From Donghicola sp041224595 (GTDB lineage Bacteria; Pseudomonadota; Alphaproteobacteria; Rhodobacterales; Rhodobacteraceae): a stretch of DNA of 29,272 nucleotides. Position numbers and translations under genes: made by a program. Positions 1 through 6,349 of this stretch are shown in pieces (position 1 is the stretch's first letter; every line of letters begins with the position of its first letter). The notes below the pieces were generated by a model. That model had not been told where the DNA came from and did not search any database. It saw only the letters and a list, made by a program, of their open reading frames with translations. The DNA lies in NCBI RefSeq assembly GCF_041224595.1, contig NZ_JBGFGN010000124.1, forward strand, positions 1-29,272, given 5' to 3'.

Positions 1-60
1 CAAGGCCTCCAGCGCGACCTTCGCCTTGAACTCCGGCGCATGCTGCTTGCGTTTAGACAT
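1..60 (-). CDS. IS3-family transposase OrfA, N-terminal 20 codons only
   Basis: The minus strand encodes MSKRKQHAPEFKAKVALEAL, the characteristic start of IS3/IS911-type OrfA (HTH_Tnp_1 domain, DNA binding). Start is the ATG whose complement ends at 60. A strong Shine-Dalgarno, AAGGAGAT, lies just upstream on the minus strand. OrfA normally continues for about 90 to 100 residues, followed by OrfB (the DDE catalytic subunit) reached by frameshifting. Both lie outside the window, so whether this copy is intact is unknown. Confidence 0.85.
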   Translation of the reverse strand, partial: MSKRKQHAPEFKAKVALEAL

Positions 61-140
61 CTCTGATCTCCTTCGTGTTGAAGATCAGCAGACTGCATAT
101 TGTAGCTTATGTCAGTGTCCGAATTTCGGGGGGTAGCTCA
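1..140 (-). mobile_element. End of an IS3-family insertion sequence (partial)
   Basis: Read on the minus strand, the element begins at 140 with TGAGCTACCCCCCGAAATTC, the 5'-TGA start typical of IS3-family inverted repeats. It then runs through a leader of about 80 bases into an IS3-type orfA start codon at 60. The rest of the element lies upstream of the window, so the other inverted repeat and the target duplication cannot be seen. From 141 on, the sequence encodes the core of an integrase, so the boundary at 140 is supported from both sides. The insertion removed the start of that integrase. Confidence 0.7.
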
Positions 141-983
141 ATCAACACGCTGCGGCAACATGCATATCCACGTCTTGGAAACCTGCCGGTTGACAGGCTG
201 ACCCCATCTGACTTTGCCGAAGTCCTTAAGCCAATTTGGTTGAAGACCCCAGAAACCGCAGATCGTGTGAGGCAGCGCTGCCATGCGGTCATGGAGCACT
301 GTATTGCGGAACAGCTCATCCAAGCCAATCCGCTTCAATCGGTCAAGAAACTGCTGCCACAGCAAAAGAAGGCGTCTAGTGCACATCACTGCGCGGTTCC
401 TTATCGTGATCTGCCGGATGTCATGCAGGTGATCTATCCCGATCCACAAAAGGTCTCTGCAGGTCGTAGTGCACTCACCTTTGTGATCTTGACGGCCACC
501 CGTTCTGGGGAGGTCCGCAAATTGACTTGGGATCAGATCGATTTCGCCGAGCGGATGTGGCACATCCCTGCCGAGAACACCAAAACAGGTGCCCCCCATG
601 AAGTCCCGTTAAGCGACCAAGCGCTTAGAATTCTGAACCATCAGCGTGGTTCCTCCGACAACGACTATAAAGAAGTCTTTCGCGCGAGCACACGCGGACC
701 GCTCAGCGACATTACCCTCACGAAAGTTCTGCGTGACAACAACATTGTTGGAGACGTTCTGGGACGCACAGCGACGACCCATGGTTTCCGCTCGACGTTT
801 CGCGACTGGGCTGCGGAAAACGGGTATCCGTTTGAGGTCGCCGAGGCAGCCCTTGCTCATGCGATCAAAGGAGGCGCTGTCAGACCCTATTATCGCACCC
901 GCCATCTTGAGCAGCGGAAGAAAATGATGAACGCGTGGGGCGATTATGTTTTCTCAAAATCGGATGTTCTCAAAGTTACATAG
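75..983 (+). CDS. Tyrosine recombinase (P4-type integrase), 5'-truncated by IS insertion
   Basis: Site-specific recombinase of the phage/island P4-integrase type, which integrates and excises genomic islands. Numbered from the GTG at 75, the catalytic set is visible: R143 in ATRSGE, K170 in NTKTG, H236 and R239 in THGFR, H262 in LAHA, and Y272 (or Y273) in RPYYRT. Residues 25-105 match the SAM-like core-binding domain (LRQHAYPRLGNLPV...). The usual N-terminal DUF4102 arm-binding domain of about 90 residues is missing: codons before about 23 come from the IS3 end, and 141 is the first integrase-derived base. Any translation would use an IS-derived GTG. It is probably a pseudogene, although the catalytic domain is open and undamaged. 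With the downstream AlpA-like gene it marks a former island end. Confidence 0.85.
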   Translation: MLKISRLHIVAYVSVRISGGSSINTLRQHAYPRLGNLPVDRLTPSDFAEVLKPIWLKTPETADRVRQRCHAVMEHCIAEQLIQANPLQSVKKLLPQQKKASSAHHCAVPYRDLPDVMQVIYPDPQKVSAGRSALTFVILTATRSGEVRKLTWDQIDFAERMWHIPAENTKTGAPHEVPLSDQALRILNHQRGSSDNDYKEVFRASTRGPLSDITLTKVLRDNNIVGDVLGRTATTHGFRSTFRDWAAENGYPFEVAEAALAHAIKGGAVRPYYRTRHLEQRKKMMNAWGDYVFSKSDVLKVT

Positions 984-1004
984 CATCGCTCCTAGGTGCG
1001 ATGC
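983..1004 (+). terminator. Hairpin at the integrase stop codon, possible terminator
   Basis: GCATCGC (983-989) and GCGATGC (998-1004) form a perfect 7-bp stem with an 8-base loop starting at the last base of the integrase stop codon. No T tract follows, so it may be a weak or factor-assisted terminator, or simply an mRNA 3'-end stabiliser. Confidence 0.3.
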
Positions 1005-1069
1005 TCAAGTGAAGTCTATGCATTCTATATTTTGCATACGTTAATTTAAGCGCAAACATTTTGATGTAA

Positions 1070-1094
1070 GACTGTCCTCATAAAAGGATCAGTC
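1070..1094 (+). promoter_or_regulatory. Inverted repeat covering the alpA-like ribosome binding site
   Basis: GACTG-TCCT (1070-1078) can pair with AGGA-t-CAGTC (1085-1094), leaving a six-base loop and a one-base bulge. The AGGA that would serve as Shine-Dalgarno for the gene starting at 1099 lies in the 3' arm, so folding would hide it. The dyad could equally be a DNA operator for an autoregulatory AlpA-type protein. The pairing is seen in the sequence; both functions are inference. Confidence 0.3.
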
Positions 1095-1098
1095 CAGT

Positions 1099-1290
1099 AT
1101 GGAGACAAGAAAAATTATAAAAATCCGCGCTGTCTGCGAAAGAACGCAACTCAGTCGCGCAACAATTTACAGGAAGCAGGTCAAGGGCGAGTTCCCGTCT
1201 TCCGTTAAGCTCAGCACACGATGTGTGGGATGGTATGCGGACGAGATTGAAATGTGGCTCGGGCAGTTACCGAGAACACATAGCGGGTAG
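1099..1290 (+). CDS. AlpA-family small DNA-binding regulator / excisionase-like protein
   Basis: The 63-residue protein has the layout of AlpA-type winged-helix regulators (MerR/Xis-like fold). An N-terminal basic strand and helix, IKIRAVCERTQLSRATIYR at residues 7-25, form the helix-turn-helix with the signature LSRATIYR. A wing follows (GEFPSSVKLSTRCVGWYADE), and the C-terminal helix ends EIEMWL. AlpA of E. coli activates the P4-like integrase slpA, and homologues sit beside integrases in many islands as regulators or directionality factors. Here it lies 115 bases downstream of the truncated integrase on the same strand, which fits that role. Length is normal for the family and the ORF is intact. 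No partner gene remains downstream. Confidence 0.75.
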   Translation: METRKIIKIRAVCERTQLSRATIYRKQVKGEFPSSVKLSTRCVGWYADEIEMWLGQLPRTHSG

Positions 1291-1460
1291 CATTTGACAG
1301 TTAAGTCGCTGAACACTAATATAATTTGTCTGCACGTATGGCCTATGACGGGCTACTGCACCGATGTGCGCTGAAACTGGTATTGATTGAGTGAGCACTG
1401 GCTGGAACCGCCAAACTGGCGCCACAAGTCTCAAGCAGCGGGCACCTAATACAGAGTTCT
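1291..1460 (+). other. Intergenic remnant without recognisable gene
   Basis: About 170 bases between the AlpA-like gene and the decayed IS5-type element. No ORF with a recognisable product, RNA fold or repeat was found. Base composition is less GC-rich than in the T6SS genes. It is probably leftover island sequence. Confidence 0.4.
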
Positions 1461-2350
1461 ACTAGGGGCAGTATTCATAACCAGTAAATGACGAAAGCCG
1501 CGAGGACGATGGCTGAGAGGAACACCTTGGGGCATCGGTCATAGCGGGTCGCGACGCGCCTCCAGTCCTTGAGCCTGCCGAACATGATCTCGATGCGGTT
1601 GCGCCGCTTGTATCTTCGCTTGCCATATTTGACCGTCGTCTTGCGTTTCTCACGGCCTGGGTCGCAGGCGCGTATCCCGTTGTCCTGCAACGCTTCTCTG
1701 AACCAGTCAGCGTCTAGCCACGATCTCCGAGTAGCTATTTGACATCTGGGAGCTCGCTGAGCAGCGCCCGTGCTCTGATATAATCGCTGACGTGTCCAGC
1801 GGTGAGGAACAGGTCGATCGGTCGTCCCTGACTGTCGCAGATGGTGTGCAGTTTGGTCCCTTTCGGGCCATTGCTGCGCAATGCCCTACCGGGCAACGGT
1901 TCATCCCGCCTTTGGTTCGTTCGATCAGGCGACCACGCCCCCTTTTTTCGCGGCCATGCTGGTCGCCGTTCGGTGGGCCTTGAGGTATGTCGCATCAATC
2001 ATTGCAGTCGTCTTCTCACCGTGTTCCGCCGCCAGCCCGGCCATGATACGTGCGAAGATGCCCTTTTCGCTCCAACGCTTCCAGCGGCTGTAAAGTGTTT
2101 TATGAGGGCCATATGCAGCAGGAGCGTCACGCCAACGCAAGCCATTGCGATTGATGAAGATAATCCCGCTCAGTACCCGCTTGTCATCAACCCGAGGGTT
2201 CCCGTGTGACTTGGGAAAGAAGGGAGCCAGACGTGCCATCTGCGCGTCGGTCAGCCAAAAGAGATCGCTCATGTCATCGCTCCGTTTTCGGAGGCGTGAA
2301 TCACGTAGAGAAACTGAAATCAATGCATCCTGACCCAAACATTCAAAATG
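1455..2350 (-). mobile_element. Decayed IS5-family (IS427-like) insertion sequence, boundaries approximate
   Basis: The region is spanned by a minus-strand IS5-type transposase relic, with about 70 bases beyond its start codon and only a few beyond its stop, as is usual for these compact elements. The right flank, read on the minus strand, contains TCCATTTTGAATGTTTGGGT. The left flank contains GGGGCAGTATTCATAACCAG next to a CTAG at 1462-1465. The two ends show only weak similarity to each other, so the exact inverted repeats and target duplication are not assigned. Confidence 0.55.
1475..2272 (-). pseudogene. IS5-family transposase, inactivated by frameshifts and a stop codon
   Basis: Three minus-strand frames together give an IS427-type DDE transposase. 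The first, 2272-1925, begins MSDLFWLTDAQMARLAPFFP and carries the first catalytic Asp in MIDATYLKAHRT. The second, down to 1735, gives TKLHTICDSQGRPIDLFLTAG. The third, 1690-1475, gives RRNRIEIMFGRLKDWRR around the catalytic Glu. Damage: an A6G tract at 1942-1948 in the usual programmed-slippage position; a further frame change around 1858-1898; a TAG at 1735-1737 where the family has Trp before LLGDRGY; and a one-base deletion right after it. The first shift could be programmed, but the nonsense codon and the deletion make the copy non-functional. Confidence 0.85.
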
Positions 2351-2562
2351 GACCAGTCAGATGAGGCTGCTCAGTTCGGTATTCACTCGTAAAGTAGCAA
2401 CCTCCGCGTCAGTTCTCTGGTATCGATCCTGATCATGATTGATCTTTGCTTTCTTTTGGACACTTGTCAGAGGGACATGACTTTACCAGAGTAAACGAGG
2501 CGCCGATTTATCGGAATTTCTCAGTTCAGCGTGTTTTCCACATTCTTTGAACAAGCAGACCT
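2351..2562 (+). other. Leader region upstream of vgrG, no clear promoter
   Basis: About 210 non-coding bases between the IS relic and vgrG. A short dyad, CCGAT-tt-ATCGG, lies near 2510. I see no convincing sigma-70 pair, no GG-N10-GC sigma-54 pair and no strong Shine-Dalgarno before the vgrG ATG. The native promoter may have been altered by the insertion, or it may be unlike the consensus. Confidence 0.35.
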
Positions 2563-4473
2563 ATGGCGACATCCTTCGCAGCGTTCATCTCGATTGACGG
2601 TAAAGACAAACTGGGGGCCGATGCGTTCTCTGGACGAGAGCAGATATCGAGCCTGCCGGAATACGTGATCGAACTGTCCGAAGTGACGGCCAAGATCGCG
2701 GATTACATTGGCAAACCCGCCGAGATTTCCTTGCCCCCCGCCACCAACGCTGCTGGAATAGAACCGCGCACTTTTGCGGGTATTGTCACAGACGTTGAGC
2801 TGTTGACCGACACCGGCAATGCTTTGGCGGATCGGCAGCGCGCACGGCTGATTGTCCGGCCCTTTCTGATTTTGCTCGCCTACAGCAGCGCGAGCGTCAT
2901 CTACCAGAACAAGTCCAGCGTCGAGATTCTGAACGATGTGCTGGAGCGGAACGGGATGAAGCGGGCGACGCTCTCGGTGACCGCGACCCCGCCAAAGCGC
3001 GCGACCTGCATCCAGTACAACGAGAACGACCTGAGCTTTGTCGAACGGCTCTTGGCCGAGGATGGACTGGTTTACTATTTCCACGATGGCTCGGCAGGGG
3101 CGACCATGCTGGTGCACGACACTGACAAACCCTTTCCCGCGAACAAGAGCGGCGGGGTTGAATTGACGGATCCGGCCAACGCGGACCCCAACCTCTTTCA
3201 AGCGCATAGGTTGGGATTGGGACGGCAGATTGTGACCGGTAAGGTCAGTCTGACCAGCTATGACGCTGCCAAGGCTGCGCAGGCCCTAGGTGGGCCGACG
3301 GACTCGACCGAGACCAAGATGACCGGAACGCCCACTGTTGTGGAATACCGGGCCGATCGTGGGGACGGTGTGAAAACCGATGCCAAGACCTTTGCCCGCC
3401 AGGTTCAGGGCGCCGAAAGCCGTCTGTCCGGCAGCACGGATCATCCTGCGCTGTTTCTGGGGCAGGCGCTCAAACTGGCCAAGGTTGCGGATGCCGACAT
3501 GAAGGGCAGCTATGTGGTCAGCCACCTGGAGTTCGCGGCAAGCGGCAACGGGCTAAGCACGACCTTCCGTGCCGCACCTAAAGAGGCGCCCTATCTGCCG
3601 CCCCATTTGCCCAAGCCGCTGATCGCGGGGGTCCACAATGCGCTGGTCGTGGGCGGCAATGATGGCGAGGTCGCTTGTGATGCAGAAGGCCGCGTGAAGG
3701 TCAAATTCTTCTGGGACCAGAGCAAGGAAACCAAAGACACTACGGGCTGGATCAGCGTGGCAGAGACCTATGCTGGCAAGGGCTATGGCGGGCAATTCAC
3801 CCCGCGGATCGGGCACGAGGTTCTAGTGTCCTTTCTGCATGGCGATCCCGATTGTCCGGTCATCACGGGCCAGATTTACAACGCGAAGAACAAGCCCCCC
3901 TTTGCCAAGGCGAACACCACGCAGACCGGTTATTCGACCAAACTGAAGGGCAAGCCGAACGAGCTGATCTTTGACGATTTGCAGGACAAAGAGAAACTGA
4001 CGTTGAATGCGGCCAAGGATTATGAACTTACGGTTCAGGATACGGCCACGACCACGGTGACCAAGGACGAAAAGACCACGATCAAGGGCGAAGCGACGCG
4101 CAAGGTCGAAAAGTCCTGGGATGTGGACATCACCAAGGATCTGACGATCGACGCGCAGAACATCACCTTGACCGGCAAGAGCAAGATCACGCTCAAGGTC
4201 GGGAGTAGCTCGATTGAATTGACCTCTTCGGGGATCACGATCAAAGGCAGCAAACTCACGCTCGATAGCACGCAACTGACCGCCAAGGGCTCTGCCAAAT
4301 TCGCGATTTCGGGCGGGCAGGGGGATGTGCAGGCTACAGGCCCGCTAAACCTGAAAGGCGCGCAACTGAATGCCGAAGGGTCCGTCATGGCAAAGCTCAA
4401 AGGCTCGGCGATGGCCTCGGTCGAGGGGGGCGGGATGACCCAGATCAAGGGCGCTCTGGTGAAGGTGAACTGA
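2563..4473 (+). CDS. vgrG: VgrG / TssI spike protein
   Basis: Trimeric spike at the tip of the T6SS tube, which pierces the target cell and carries PAAR and effectors. The 636-residue protein has the gp27-like base (about 1-370, including the family pattern CIQYNENDLSFVERLLAEDG), then the gp5-like OB domain (about 385-455: GRVKVKFFWDQS, WISVAETYAGKGYG, PRIGHEVLVSFLHGDPDCPVITGQIYN). A repetitive Thr/Lys-rich beta-helix needle runs from about 500 to the end. It stops at the canonical needle end with no toxin extension, so this is a structural rather than an evolved VgrG. The ATG at 2563 has a poor ribosome site, but no better start is near. It is followed after 10 bases by the DUF6931-like gene and then PAAR, forming a tip module separate from the main operon. 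Confidence 0.95.
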   Translation: MATSFAAFISIDGKDKLGADAFSGREQISSLPEYVIELSEVTAKIADYIGKPAEISLPPATNAAGIEPRTFAGIVTDVELLTDTGNALADRQRARLIVRPFLILLAYSSASVIYQNKSSVEILNDVLERNGMKRATLSVTATPPKRATCIQYNENDLSFVERLLAEDGLVYYFHDGSAGATMLVHDTDKPFPANKSGGVELTDPANADPNLFQAHRLGLGRQIVTGKVSLTSYDAAKAAQALGGPTDSTETKMTGTPTVVEYRADRGDGVKTDAKTFARQVQGAESRLSGSTDHPALFLGQALKLAKVADADMKGSYVVSHLEFAASGNGLSTTFRAAPKEAPYLPPHLPKPLIAGVHNALVVGGNDGEVACDAEGRVKVKFFWDQSKETKDTTGWISVAETYAGKGYGGQFTPRIGHEVLVSFLHGDPDCPVITGQIYNAKNKPPFAKANTTQTGYSTKLKGKPNELIFDDLQDKEKLTLNAAKDYELTVQDTATTTVTKDEKTTIKGEATRKVEKSWDVDITKDLTIDAQNITLTGKSKITLKVGSSSIELTSSGITIKGSKLTLDSTQLTAKGSAKFAISGGQGDVQATGPLNLKGAQLNAEGSVMAKLKGSAMASVEGGGMTQIKGALVKVN

Positions 4474-4483
4474 GGTGACGGCG

Positions 4484-5053
4484 ATGAAAAAGATCCCCTT
4501 TGAGACCTGCGCAGATATCCTGAGCCGCTTTGAACTGTCAGACACCGGCGCGGCCGTCGCCCTGCCAGAGATGACACCGGAGGACGCGGTGTCTGCCCTA
4601 AGTACGCCGGAAACCATCTTTGACCTGATCAACTTCTTTGCTCATGCCTTGCCGCCCCGAGAGGGCCTGTGTTGGGCATTAACCCTATTGGCAGACGCCC
4701 TTAAAACCTCGCCCGATGCGGTTAGCGCGCGGAATACGGTGCGGGTCTGGATCGACGAGCCAACAGAGCGCACACGCCGCCGATGCGGTGATCTGGCCGA
4801 CGCCATCGGGACCGAAGACCCCTTTGGCTGGCTGTGCCATGCGGTGTTCTGGAACGGGTCGGGCAGTATCGTCGCGCCGGATCTGCCTGTTGTCCTGCCC
4901 CAGCCTTATCTACACGCCAAGGCCCTGCTTGGCGCGGTGGGACTGCTAGCGCCTTTGGACGACGATGAACGGGCGGCTTTCGTCCAGCGCGTGCGCGAAA
5001 CCGGACTGGCGGTCGCGGGCGGCGCGTGGCCCTGCCTGGAGGGAGAGCGCTGA
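4484..5053 (+). CDS. DUF6931-like T6SS accessory protein
   Basis: A 189-residue, soluble, Ala/Leu-rich and mostly helical-looking protein without signal peptide or membrane segment. It resembles the uncharacterised DUF6931 family, often encoded between vgrG and PAAR genes; this assignment is from memory of the family and is moderate. Notable stretches are PREGLCWALTLLADAL (about 60-75) and DPFGWLCHAVFWNGSGS (about 111-127). I chose the ATG at 4484 because GAGGTGA lies five bases upstream, although a GTG at 4475 is also open. The stop overlaps the PAAR start as TGATG, so the two are translationally coupled. By position it may be an adaptor or chaperone that helps load the PAAR tip or an effector onto VgrG; this is inference. 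Confidence 0.7.
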   Translation: MKKIPFETCADILSRFELSDTGAAVALPEMTPEDAVSALSTPETIFDLINFFAHALPPREGLCWALTLLADALKTSPDAVSARNTVRVWIDEPTERTRRRCGDLADAIGTEDPFGWLCHAVFWNGSGSIVAPDLPVVLPQPYLHAKALLGAVGLLAPLDDDERAAFVQRVRETGLAVAGGAWPCLEGER

Positions 5054-5340
5054 TGCTGGCGGCGCGCGTTGGGGATATGACTGTCTGCCCGATGGTCACG
5101 GGCATCGTGCCCCATGTGGGCGGGCCGATCTCGTTATTTGCGACGCCCATGGTCCTGATCGCCAACGTCCCGGTAGCGGGGGTCGGCAGCATGTGCACCT
5201 GCGTTGGTCCGCCTTCGACGATTGTGAAAGGCAGCGCTACAGTTCTGGCAGGAGGCAAGCCTGTTGCCCGCATGGGGGATACCACAGCGCATGGCGGAAC
5301 GGTGGTTTTGGGCTGTCCGACCGTTCTGGTGGGCGGTTAG
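5053..5340 (+). CDS. PAAR-domain tip protein
   Basis: A 95-residue stand-alone PAAR protein that caps the VgrG needle and sharpens the tip. It begins MLAARVGDMTVCPM and has the PAAR features in order: H21 in PHVGGPI, C48 and C50 in MCTC, the repeat VKGSATVLAGGKPVARMGD, H80 in TAHGG, and C88 in LGCPTVLVGG. Zinc binding by His and Cys residues is known for the family. The ATG at 5053 overlaps the upstream stop (TGATG) and follows GGAGGGAG; an in-frame upstream start at 5026 is less likely. There is no N-terminal or C-terminal extension, hence no fused effector, and no cargo gene follows. Confidence 0.93.
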   Translation: MLAARVGDMTVCPMVTGIVPHVGGPISLFATPMVLIANVPVAGVGSMCTCVGPPSTIVKGSATVLAGGKPVARMGDTTAHGGTVVLGCPTVLVGG

Positions 5341-5423
5341 GCACAAATCCTCAGGTGGAATAAATGGAATGTGAATGTTCTGTTATGAAAGTCGTCGCCT
5401 CCCATTCTATTGATCACAAATCC

Positions 5424-5519
5424 TATCCGTATGGATAAGCGTAACCATCCTTGACAGGATCACAGATGCGAGAGTTTACTTGGGACAAGTCCGACTTTCG
5501 CAGGTGCATCGTTTGCACC
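5424..5519 (+). repeat. Series of four perfect short inverted repeats
   Basis: Four dyads follow each other: TATCC-gtat-GGATA (5424-5437), ATCCT-tgac-AGGAT (5447-5460), ACTTG-gga-CAAGT (5478-5490) and GGTGCA-tcgtt-TGCACC (5503-5519). All arms are perfect over 5 to 6 bp. The second overlaps a possible -35 box and the third abuts a possible -10 box, which suits operator sites. Single dyads of this size arise by chance; the clustering is what makes them worth recording. Confidence 0.45.
5451..5480 (+). promoter_or_regulatory. Candidate sigma-70-type promoter
   Basis: A perfect TTGACA at 5451-5456 is followed after 18 bases by TTTACT at 5475-5480, which matches four of the six consensus -10 positions. 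It would give a leader of about 100 bases before the ATG at 5591. The assignment rests on consensus matching alone. Confidence 0.3.
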
Positions 5520-5590
5520 CCAATATAGCTTGAAAAGTATGATTTAGTTGGTTGCCCGTGTGACGAAATCTAACGGAGTGACAATCGAAC

Positions 5591-6349
5591 ATGCTGTTTT
5601 TCAAAGAGTTCTATTTGAAAGTATTGCTGTCAGCATGGCTGGTCGTCGCGGCGATGCTGGCAATGCAGTTCAGCCTGAACATCCTTAAATTCAAGTCACT
5701 GGTTGGGCAGGCGACAGCCTCTCAGATGCAGGTCGTTGGCTCGACAATTGAGGCCAACGTCATGCGTGCCGAACAGGTCGGATTGGCCATCGACGAGATC
5801 GTCGGTCTGCAATCCTTGATTGAACGCGAAGCTGAAAAAGACCCGACCATATCGCGCATAATTGTCGTGTCTCCTGTGGGCCAGCCGCTGGTGCAATCCG
5901 GCGCCAAAGGGCTGCCTAACGAGGATCGCGCAGCCGTTCTGCGCCGTGTTTTCTCGGTTCAAGAACAAGAGAGCGCGATTGATCGCGGAACATGGATCTA
6001 CTCTGGCCGTACGTTGCTCGACTCCTCTGGCATTGTGATGGGTGCAGTGATCCTGATGGCGCCGACGGATGTGACCCAAGCGGCCACCGCCGCTGTGCGA
6101 GAGAACCTGATTTCCAACTACGGTCTAATTTTCGGGCTTGTTGCTGCGACTTTGATCCCCTTGATCATCTACCTCTTTCGCGATGTGGGGTCGATCTTTG
6201 GTCTGCTGGGGACTGCACCTACTCGCGGGAGCGTGGAGCAAGAATATGTGGGTGAGGCAGGAGAACTCGCCTCCAGCCTGAGCATTGGAAATGCCCTCTT
6301 TGAGCAAGCCGAAGCCGAACTGGACGCGAGCCAAGGAGGCGTGAAATGA
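5591..6349 (+). CDS. Two-TM membrane protein with periplasmic sensor-like domain
   Basis: The 252-residue protein has TM1 at about 9-30, a periplasmic region of about 145 residues, TM2 at about 175-197, and a cytoplasmic tail of 55 residues without any kinase, HAMP or methyl-accepting domain. The periplasmic part has a Cache-like pattern: VGLAIDEIVGLQSLIE, then DPTISRIIVVSPVGQPL at about 84-100. The same pattern appears in the sensor half of the next protein, so the two look like paralogous modules. Start is the ATG at 5591 with GGAG about 12 bases upstream; the stop overlaps the next start as ATGA. As first gene of the T6SS operon with no output domain, it may act by pairing with its neighbour. 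Function is not known. Confidence 0.7.
   Translation: MLFFKEFYLKVLLSAWLVVAAMLAMQFSLNILKFKSLVGQATASQMQVVGSTIEANVMRAEQVGLAIDEIVGLQSLIEREAEKDPTISRIIVVSPVGQPLVQSGAKGLPNEDRAAVLRRVFSVQEQESAIDRGTWIYSGRTLLDSSGIVMGAVILMAPTDVTQAATAAVRENLISNYGLIFGLVAATLIPLIIYLFRDVGSIFGLLGTAPTRGSVEQEYVGEAGELASSLSIGNALFEQAEAELDASQGGVK

Larger units (their letters stand above)
5341..5590 (+). promoter_or_regulatory. Intergenic control region ahead of the main T6SS operon
   Basis: The 250 bases between PAAR and the first gene of the long operon are the only sizeable gap between 2563 and 28984, so the main promoter is expected here. The region holds a candidate sigma-70 promoter, a candidate sigma-54-like pair and four short perfect inverted repeats between 5424 and 5519. 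A GGAG at about 5575 lies before the ATG at 5591. No rho-independent terminator is visible after the PAAR gene. Confidence 0.55.

Noticed and set aside
646..927. Small plus-strand ORF inside the integrase
   Set aside because: It overlaps the catalytic domain in another frame and shows no domain of its own.
1019..1042. ATGCA...TGCAT dyad as an attachment-site core
   Set aside because: It is short, AT-rich, without a second copy at the other side of the locus and without an adjacent tRNA gene.
1942..1948. Treating the IS5-type element as active through programmed frameshifting alone
   Set aside because: The slippage tract could restore the first frame change, but not the amber codon at 1735-1737 nor the one-base deletion after it.
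4000..4470. Repeats in vgrG as a tandem repeat array
   Set aside because: The periodicity is at the protein level (the beta-helix needle common to VgrG) and not a DNA repeat.
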